The notes under the pieces are model-generated. The model did no database searches, was not told where the DNA came from, and saw only the letters and a list, made by a program, of their open reading frames with translations. DNA of 64,000 nt, taken from Scolanthus callimorphus. Its lineage: Eukaryota; Cnidaria; Anthozoa; Actiniaria; Edwardsiidae. The stretch spans positions 26,491,404-26,555,403 of the forward strand of contig CM066916.1 in assembly GCA_033964015.1 (NCBI GenBank), given 5' to 3'. The translations under genes and the position numbers were made by a program. How positions within the stretch are numbered: position 1 is the first letter of the stretch; each line of letters starts with the position of its first letter. Of this stretch, positions 57,666-64,000 are shown piece after piece.

Positions 57666-59131
57666 CCCGAGATATATTTTTTGGTATGAAATTTGCAGTA
57701 CGGTAAAAGTTTTTTTGGGGGTTGAAAATTATAAGGTATTTTTGGGTGTTGAAAAATCTGTGGGTATTTTATTTGGGTTGAGACTTCTGACATGCTAGTT
57801 GATCATCGGAATGGTGCCAAGAATTCAAAAAATGTCCCTGACTCATACCCCTTCAAGCTTGGTGGCCTGCTTTGTGGATCGCACAGGCTCCTCTGTAAGA
57901 GACAAGGAGACTATTGCTTTGGAGGTCCACTCAGCTGCCTGCTTTAGAAATTGATGACGTCGCTGCTGGTGCTCCCCTTTGATCAATCCACGTATAAATT
58001 TATATTTCTGCAACACCAAAGAAAGAATGTTTTGCTAATAACTACAACATAATGTGCACTCTGGTCCAAATCTATGTTCTATTTCACTGATAAAAAAGTA
58101 ATTTCCCACCTGCAATATCATAAAAGCATTAGAGCACAACTTTCTATACTATATGACTTTATCGGCAAAATAGAGCACTTGTGATGTTGGACGCTCATAA
58201 GCACACATGGAACCATTTCATTAGCACGTTAGCTTTCACAAAAAGGTTAATTCCTTATCTCCACTCTGTTGAACTTAGTGCTACGCGGCTACAGGCTTGC
58301 CTGAACATCTACATATATCCACTTCATTACCGCGACCATAACATCTAATAAACCCCGACCTGCTCCCAGTCTGACCTGGATAGCTCAGCTGGTAGAGCAT
58401 CGGATGTACGAGCATCGGATGTACAATTCCGGAGGTTGTGGGTTCGAATCCCTCTCTGGGTCAGAGATCTTTTTCTCTTTCTCCGCTTATTAGGGCTAAC
58501 GCTCATAAGCACACATGGGACCATTTCATTAGCACGTTAGCTTTCACAAAAAGGTTAATTCCTTATCTCCACTCTGTTGAACTTAGTGCTACGCGGCCAC
58601 AGGCTTGCCTGAACATCTACATATATCCAGAAACATATCAAATTCCATGTTCCTAACAGGGACCAGTCCCATGGGATTGCTTTGGACCCCTAATCTGTGC
58701 TTCCCTTTTTACACTGGAATCTATGAATCCATGAAATTTATTACTTTCATTCCCTTGGCCCAGATAGGAGTAGTGTCCACCTACAAATACCGGTAATTGA
58801 TGTTTCATTCCACCATCTTTGCTTTGGCTTTGTTTCAAAATAAAAATCAGTCGCTGATTCTCCTAAATACACATAAAAGCTGGAAAGTAGGGTTTTCTGG
58901 TTTGATACTTAATGAACTTCATAACACAGCTAGTCCCCCGGGACGGGTCCCGCGATATCTCACGATTCCATGCAGCATCTTCATGCAAGCTTGTTTTGTT
59001 CTCTTCTGGCTGCTATTTATTCCTTTGTGTTTTTCGCCTCACTCGTTGCAATTTAAGTAGCCGATCAAAGCAAGCTACACAAGGTATCTTACCAAGTCAG
59101 GGTATCCTCTTGATCTTGGTGGGTTTACCAT
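47045..59131 (-). CDS. MUS81: MUS81-family structure-specific endonuclease with C-terminal CUE-like domain, 13 exons
   Basis: Exons (minus strand): 59131-59093, 58007-57849, 57136-57061, 56410-56347, 54430-54318, 53770-53702, 53637-53578, 52535-52480, 52134-52002, 50298-50232, 49841-49703, 49158-49049, 48098-47045. All 12 junctions are in phase with gt/ag ends; about 712 residues. Residues 14-85 resemble the N-terminal HhH (IGPTIRARLDQIL). Residues 90-193 are the winged helix (RHISTGSGLLVALL, then YELLPDGEEVARR). Residues 195-362 are the ERCC4 nuclease with all acidic motifs: LVDNHE (D199, E202), GDY (D233) and IVERKRADD (E252-K254). MUS81 cuts replication forks, flaps and nicked Holliday junctions in the nucleus with EME1/EME2. 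The usual C-terminal (HhH)2 is not seen. Instead about 300 Ser-rich residues run to a CUE-like helix bundle (about 661-700, VIPDCS and MMLLD). The WH and nuclease are nearly fused. A five-codon upstream ORF lies at 59171-59154. Confidence 0.9.
49317..49436. mobile_element. Palindromic MITE in MUS81-like intron 11
   Basis: Ends aaccattatcctgcgagatt and complement, with a gggacgaagtccc loop; 120 bp. Confidence 0.82.
50401..50843. mobile_element. TIR element in the intron between MUS81-like exons 9 and 10
   Basis: Ends tcccccgggggaggg with gctaggggtgaccgtcg and complements at 50788-50843. The interior is rich in ccctaaaaatacc. A related body is at 56590-56945. Confidence 0.8.
50967..51366 (+). 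mobile_element. tRNA-derived SINE
   Basis: The head resembles a tRNA, with A box (TAGCGCAGTGG) and B box (GTTCAAACCC) and a ccggcc-rich acceptor. A body follows with gacgttaaagaaccacta, then a tail with gtaaagcgctttgagc and agcgctatataagc and an (att)n end. It lies in the MUS81-like intron between exons 9 and 10. A related body occurs at 31345-31672. Confidence 0.7.
54975..55125. repeat. Dispersed repeat A, second copy
   Basis: Matches 29957-30065, including cgcgagcgctggggca; the second hairpin arm is missing. Confidence 0.75.
55147..55865. repeat. Tandem repeat, 306-307-bp unit, ~2.3 copies
   Basis: gtgagaggcagaacgcacac starts at 55150, 55456 and 55763. Copies 1 and 2 are nearly identical; copy 3 is truncated. 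In a MUS81-like intron. Confidence 0.95.
55960..56165. repeat. Dispersed repeat B, second copy
   Basis: Matches 30840-31060 in the same orientation and in the same order after repeat A. Confidence 0.75.
56590..56945. mobile_element. G/C-rich-ended element
   Basis: Begins ggcgggtgggggg, ends cgccctccctcc, and has a body of ggggtcaaaatc/gtaccttttagggg blocks like 50401-50843. Confidence 0.55.
57629..57664. repeat. Poly-G run of 36
   Basis: Uninterrupted G36 in a MUS81-like intron. Length in the assembly should be treated as approximate. Confidence 0.9.
58191..58629. repeat. 131-bp direct repeats flanking the tRNA-like unit
   Basis: Copies at 58191-58321 and 58499-58629 (offset 308 bp) are nearly identical. 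They bracket the tRNA-like sequence, suggesting a tandem duplication of a roughly 308-bp unit of which the tRNA-like part is one component. Confidence 0.85.
58373..58463 (+). tRNA. tRNA-like sequence with duplicated anticodon-arm segment (pseudo-tRNA or SINE head)
   Basis: The acceptor arms GACCTGG and CTGGGTC pair. There is an A box (TAGCTCAGCTGG), a B box (GGTTCGAATCC), and a run of five T (58471-58475) just downstream as a Pol III terminator. A 15-nt direct duplication (gagcatcggatgtac twice) sits in the D/anticodon region. Without it the length would be 76 nt with an eight-base anticodon loop, so no isotype is assigned. Confidence 0.55.
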
Positions 59132-59227
59132 GTTGATGTTGTGATCGCGTCTTCTACTTCTCCTCCTCCATTTTGAATATTTTCGCGCCTCTATCTCTTT
59201 CGCAAGGCCTCCTGGGTAATTTCCAAG

Positions 59228-59491
59228 ATGGCGGACCGAGTGTATATGGCCTTCTGGGTAATTTATTCAGAGCGGTACTTTGCAAACGGAGGTTTTCACG
59301 GGGTTTTCACACTCGAATCCTGGCCGCGGGTTGTTCAAAGGTGGATTAAATTTAAACCAGGTTTAGTTCTGAACAAAGGCCATCGAGTCACCATGGTAAT
59401 TAATCCTGGATTAGTGCTAAAGCACTTTCGAGCAACCGGACCCGAGGTTTTCGAAGACGGATTAGTGTGGACCGTGTCGGACGGATACTAG
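59228..59491 (+). CDS. Unrecognised 87-codon ORF head-to-head with the MUS81-like gene
   Basis: The ORF starts in CCAAGATGGCGG, 97 bp from the MUS81-like start on the other strand, and lacks low-complexity bias. Two similar segments (FKPGLVLN and INPGLVLKH) suggest an internal duplication. Its stop codon is the first three bases of a palindromic element (59489-59658), so the reading frame may have been truncated by that insertion. I do not recognise the product. It may be 5' UTR or repeat-derived sequence. Confidence 0.2.
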   Translation: MADRVYMAFWVIYSERYFANGGFHGVFTLESWPRVVQRWIKFKPGLVLNKGHRVTMVINPGLVLKHFRATGPEVFEDGLVWTVSDGY

Positions 59492-59658
59492 AGCGGATTT
59501 CAGATGACTGTCGTGAGTAATTCGCAATTACTTTGTAATTACTCCCATATGTTTCGTTCAGAATTGGTGTAATTGCTTTGAGATTGGTTTCACGACAGTC
59601 ATGTGTCAAAAGCTCATGATGTATCATGAGCTTTTGCATGTGTATGAAAGCCACTCTA
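59489..59658. mobile_element. tagagcRgatttc family element
   Basis: Left end tagagcggatttcagatgac, interior gtcgtgagtaattcgcaatt, right end gaaagccactcta. Its first three bases supply the stop of the ORF at 59228. Confidence 0.75.
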
Positions 59659-59739
59659 TTTTAAAAAGACGAATCTTTTTTGAAAATGGTGTCGCTACTT
59701 TTAGACCTTTTTGATTGTTCGTTTGCCATCCGTTGCGTT

Positions 59740-60270
59740 AAAAATTGATACAACAACAACAATCTTTATTCGTACATGAAGCTTCAATTATTTGCAATTT
59801 TACAATTTCAATTATGAAAAAATGAGAGAAGGAATAATGGAAAAAGGCGTATTGCGTTTAGGTTCTGACATAGAACATTTAGTACGGGCATCCTAGAGTA
59901 GCAAGGGCTAATCGAGCTAGGGTGCACAAGGTTCGAAAAATTTCGAAAGTGGGCTCTGGGTATGGGATGAGTTGTTACAGTTTAATTTGAGATTGTGTTG
60001 AGATATGCATGTCAAACGTATACGCACAAACATAAACGCACATGTCGACACATGAACAAAGAAAGAAACAAATAATGCAGGAAAAGCAAAAGTTTGGAAT
60101 TGGAGCAGAGGGGATAAGGCTCAGTTAGTACATTTTAAGTCTCTCTGATGTCAGTTTCTTTTTGAAAAGGCTCCTATTGAGTAATTTGTCGTTTTTATCG
60201 ACAAGGTTCCAAACCTTGTTCCAGGGCGGAGAGAGGAGTAAATAAGGTGTCAAAAGGTGGTAAAGAAGGT
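59740..60270 (-). mobile_element. Probable retrotransposon 3' end
   Basis: On the minus strand an ORF end reads SPPWNKVWNLVDKNDKLL and continues to SERLKMY and stop (60250-60135). About 380 bp later a cgaataaag signal and a (ttg)n tail end near 59745. An ORF C-terminus followed by a simple-repeat tail suggests a LINE 3' end. The clade was not identified. Confidence 0.45.
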
Positions 60271-60914
60271 GTCATATAGCGCGATGAAAAAGTGTCTGAC
60301 TTTACACTTATACTTTAGAGCGGTTTTCACATGTCTGTAGTGAAACCAATCGCATTCCACGAATTCCCCCCCCCCACCCCCCAGCAAAAACAAAGAATGA
60401 CCAAGGCTTGGCACCCCCAGTCAAAAATTCCTAGCTACGGCCTTGATCAAGAGAAGATGGGTTTCTCTTGCCTTTCGTATCTCATTCAAAATTTTAAACA
60501 GTCTAAATAATTATGTGCACGACTCAAATTAGAATTAGCTTGTCTAAAACTGATGTATTTTTAACCTGCCTCTATGAACAACAAATACGTGACTAACTTG
60601 AGGTCCGTGAGCGAATAATGTCGATTTATTATTGTCAATGCTGCGTTCTGATTGGTTATAGCCTACTAGTATGATATAGTAGCGAAAAGTGTTGGATTTG
60701 AAAGCCAGAAAATAGAAAACGACCACACCAGGTTGGCCTATTGACTCAGAGCGCATTCGGAAACATTTTTAAAAATACACTGATAAGAATCGAATATATC
60801 ATATGAGCGCCTAAAGGTATCAAGTGGACACAAAACGCCATTAAACTTAAAATCAATACTAAACCTATTAACTGGACGCGTCATAGTGGCGATCATAGTG
60901 GCGGCGTTAATTTA

Positions 60915-61707
60915 GGGACCGATCGTTTATTACGTCCACGGAGGGGGCGGTGGTTTTCTAAATTTATTGAATGTTAAAATTCGCACCCCCCTCATTAAAA
61001 AGGCGATACAAAAATAACCCCCCATAACATCGATGTTCTAAAAATCTTACCCCCCACTCTGTAACCAGATCCCCGTTTGAACTAATGGAAGACAATTTAC
61101 AGAAATTTCTCTTTTGTTGCGCGCGAAGCGCGCCCTAATTTTTATGCATGATATGAACGCATTTCACCAAACCTCAAAGAAAATGTAGATGAACATTCCA
61201 TTTGCTGTGTGTAGTAACAAAGATCGCAAATGACGTGCGTAAAGCAGGGTCAAAATGACGAATCTCTATCCTCGTAAAGTGGAACTCACGCTTGCCTAAT
61301 AATTTAGGCCTTCTTTTTTCGAACTGAGACAGCTCCGATGCTTATTACTGCAGAGCGTCTTTTGGGGAGAGTTAGTTTTTTCTCCTGGCTAAGATATATT
61401 TTCTTGTAATGACATTCGTAGCCATTCCATTGCGCACGCACTCAAAAACTATTTTGTACATTCCGTTGCGCGCGAAGCGCGCCGAAATTGGCGTACTTGC
61501 TATATGGCGTAGCGTTGTATGCCACGACGCGATAGCTTGTAAATATTATCATTTAGTTTGAACCACAGTGTCTCTGAAAAAATTACCCCCTCTTTTGAGA
61601 GAGGGTGCCAAAAAATTACCCCCCTAAAATCTATGTCTTCTAAATTTTTACCCCCACCCAAATTCCACCGCCCCCCCCGTAGACGTTATAAACGATCGGT
61701 CCCTTAC
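60915..61707. mobile_element. TIR element with gggaccgatcgttta ends and gcgcgcgaagcgcgcc module
   Basis: Left end agggaccgatcgttta and the complement taaacgatcggtccct at the right. Subterminal cccccc/aaaattaccccc blocks. The module occurs at 61110-61190 and again at 61460-61490. Confidence 0.78.
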
Positions 61708-62188
61708 ATTGATCTAAGACAGGTCATATGCATGGGACTGATGGAATGGCTGGGAACGTTTTGTGGCACTGGCCACAAGAGTTTGCGTTACAAGCGTTGA
61801 AAAATGGGCAAAAAGCAGACCAGACGGATGAAATGAATGGCATGTGCCCTTGAATAACCTTCTCGGTGATCCCTCGCGTCCAAAAAAGGTCATACGAGGG
61901 GTGCGATGTGGGAGTTGCTACGCCGCGCGGGACCTTGCGTCATTTTCATTTTCGCAATTCGTCCAGCAAATCGCCTCCATTTTTGCAAATCCCCCACAAG
62001 GTTGCTGAGTAACATTTCTAGATCTGTAACTACCCAGATGTGAGAAATTTACGTAATATGCTCATAAATATGGCGCTTTTTGGTAGATTATGACGTCATT
62101 GGACGGTCACATGATTGAATGTTTATATCACGTTTAGTGTGTTTTACCGACATCGCGTAGTTTACTTTACCCGCGGAGTCGAATCAAG
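61708..62188. promoter_or_regulatory. 5' flank of the TMEM86-family gene
   Basis: Contains a gattatgacgtcattgg CRE-like stretch (62087-62103) and an AAGATGGCGG start context. Promoter role is inferred from position. Confidence 0.35.
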
Positions 62189-64000
62189 ATGGCGGTTTGC
62201 AATGGCGCCGTTCAAATAACAAAGAAATCCTGTGAAAATTTCAGTCTTTTACGATATAGACTATCTCCGGCTGATGTGGTAAGTCGAAGAGTCTTTATTA
62301 CACTAGAATTTAAGCTCGGTAGGCGAATTTTAGGCGATAATAGATAGAACCTCGTGCGTGTGTCGTCAATGAACTCGCTTCTATGTGAACGATATTTTTT
62401 TAGAAATCGCTCAATTGATAATCACTTTCTTCTTAAAGAACTATTTTCAAATGACATTGGTAGACTTCATATGACAAGTGGTGTATCATTGTTATTTTGC
62501 GATGATTTTAGCCAGTTATTATGCGAGAACTGTGAGATAGTCGAATCTCGTCGGTGCTCGAGTGTTCAAAAAGAAATGTTTTCCTGTTCTGTCAATAAGC
62601 TTATATTCAAGTTCCGCTTCTCGAACTCATGGGAAAGGACATCTAAGTAGTTTTGCTAGTGTCCTTTTTCAATTCAGATATGATTCTCAAGTTATGTTTG
62701 AAGTGTTGCACATGTTCAACTTATTCAGATTCTGTACACAAACAAAACGGCTTTCAAAACAACACCGACGACACAATGATCTGAAACGAATTCCATTCTC
62801 CTCATTTCTGTTTACGCAAGATGAGAGCAGAAAATAGTATATTACACAACCTTGCCTTAGTTTTAATCCAAATCATCTCTCTATATATTACCGCATAACC
62901 CAAATCTCACTACAAGTCTGTATAAGGCTCTGGGAGCCCAAGGCACATTCAGAGGATTCATTTAGATCCCTATAACAACCTTACAGTTAGCCTCATATGG
63001 TCACAAAAACTCCTGATATTAGTTAGTTTGTATAACAGATTTGTTGATGGCTTTCTGCCAGAACCCTAACTGTTACACTTAAAATACAAAAGACTTTGGA
63101 TGGTAAAATAGGTGGCACCTTATTGCTTGCCACCTGTCAGGCTTGGTGTGAGGGTCTGTATATGGTCTGTGTGGGTTATCAAAGTTATGCAACCCTTACA
63201 ATCTAGAGGTTTCTTGTTTTATGCCAAGCTAATCCAAGATTAATTTCCCTGAAGATATCAAATGAAATTACTCTGTCAACTTACTAGAGCTACTAATAAC
63301 AACCATGCCAATTTTCTCAGTCACATTTTAGCAATATGCACATAATAGTATTCTTTTTTGTTAGATCTCTTCCAGAACAGCCTCCCACAGTCACCTTTTT
63401 GCAATCCTCTGTCTGTAACACGTTTTGTATAAGGCCTACCTAGTTAACTAATGGTAGTTCTTGTGCATGTGTGTTATTATTATTTTTGGTCTAGAAGAAT
63501 TGCTTCCTTGGTAGCTCAGATTTTTGCTAGTTCCACTGAATATTTATGAACACTTTTAATTGAATGTATCCAAAGTCATTATTGCCAGGAAATGCTTGTT
63601 ATAGATATATAGATTTATTTATTCACAGTAAGTCTATGTTACTGCAAATGAATTGTTACTAACTATGATGACATTTAAAGTGTTGCACATGCTATAAACT
63701 CACACACTAACCTGTTATTGTTTTGACTTTCCAGCTAAAAAGTGTTGGTCCCAAGCTAGTGCCCTTCTTCAAAACAGTTGTGTCTACTTTGTTGCATGGC
63801 TCCCTGAAGGAGAGAAGCCGACTGTGTTTGCAGCTCTGTTAAAGATCCTTCCCATACTCTGTCTGTGTGGGTTCGTCACCTTTCAGGGTGTGAGCCTCCA
63901 ACAGCAACATGACTACAATCGCCGCATCCTATTGGGCCTTATTTTCTCATTAATAGGAGATATCTGCTTGGTGTGGAAGCGGTCCTACTTTATCCATGGC
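62189..64000 (+). CDS. TMEM86/YhhN-family lysoplasmalogenase, 5' part (two exons, runs off window)
   Basis: Exon 1 is 62189-62278 (30 codons, donor gtaagt), starting in an AAGATGGCGG context. Exon 2 starts at 63735 after a ccag acceptor and continues past the window end. In phase from exon 1, exon 2 reads SVGPKLVPFFKT, the conserved N-terminal segment of TMEM86. The rest of the family pattern (CVYFVAWLP, FAALLKILPILCLCGF, RRILLGLIFSLIGDICLVW, YFIHG) is in another frame from 63779. One base appears to be missing between 63776 and 63779; otherwise the ORF stops early. The hydrophobic segments fit the first transmembrane helices of this ER or plasma-membrane enzyme, which hydrolyses the vinyl-ether bond of lysoplasmalogens (family knowledge). 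Identity is firm from this motif string. Whether the frameshift is real cannot be told here. Confidence 0.85.

Overview
The window reads as nuclear DNA of an invertebrate animal, most likely an anthozoan cnidarian (stony coral or sea anemone). The grounds are AT-rich sequence, short coding exons of 50-190 bp separated by long introns, canonical gt/ag splice sites, and a very high density of short palindromic DNA elements and retrotransposon relics. Phylum is inferred from protein flavour and repeat style, not proven. Nothing bacterial, viral or CRISPR-like was seen.

Four protein-coding genes can be assembled exon by exon. (1) 26714 to 18046, minus strand: a nuclear DEK_C + SWIB domain protein (UAF30/spp27-like). 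(2) 28137 to 41693, plus strand: a sigma-class-like glutathione S-transferase in five exons. (3) 59131 to 47045, minus strand: a MUS81-family structure-specific endonuclease in 13 phase-consistent exons (about 712 residues). It keeps the N-terminal helix-hairpin-helix, winged helix and complete ERCC4 nuclease, but ends in a serine-rich tail with a CUE-like domain where MUS81 normally has its C-terminal (HhH)2. (4) 62189 to the window end, plus strand: the start of a TMEM86/YhhN lysoplasmalogenase. Genes 1 and 2 are divergent (1.4 kb apart), 2 and 3 are convergent (5.4 kb apart), and 3 and 4 are divergent (3.1 kb apart). They belong to unrelated pathways: chromatin/transcription, detoxification or prostanoid metabolism, DNA repair, and ether-lipid turnover. 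I see no shared system.

Three of the four genes carry an apparent one-base deficit inside or at the edge of a coding exon (36144-36148, about 20405-20408, about 63777), while the MUS81-like gene carries none. Consensus errors or real lesions are both possible. Both convergent genes have a partial tandem duplication of their terminal coding exon including the stop codon (41635-41948 and 46892-47187).

The first 18 kb has no recognisable gene. It is a mosaic of palindromic elements, two minisatellite blocks (3.36-4.30 and 4.67-4.83 kb) and a roughly 5 kb terminal-inverted-repeat element (9543-14544). The introns and intergenic spaces of the rest hold relics of several non-LTR retrotransposons, tRNA-derived SINE-like units, a 306-bp and a roughly 107-bp tandem repeat, and a 1-kb, 30-bp-unit minisatellite (37410-38428) that appears to have grown out of an internal segment of a palindromic element still present at 40813-41465.
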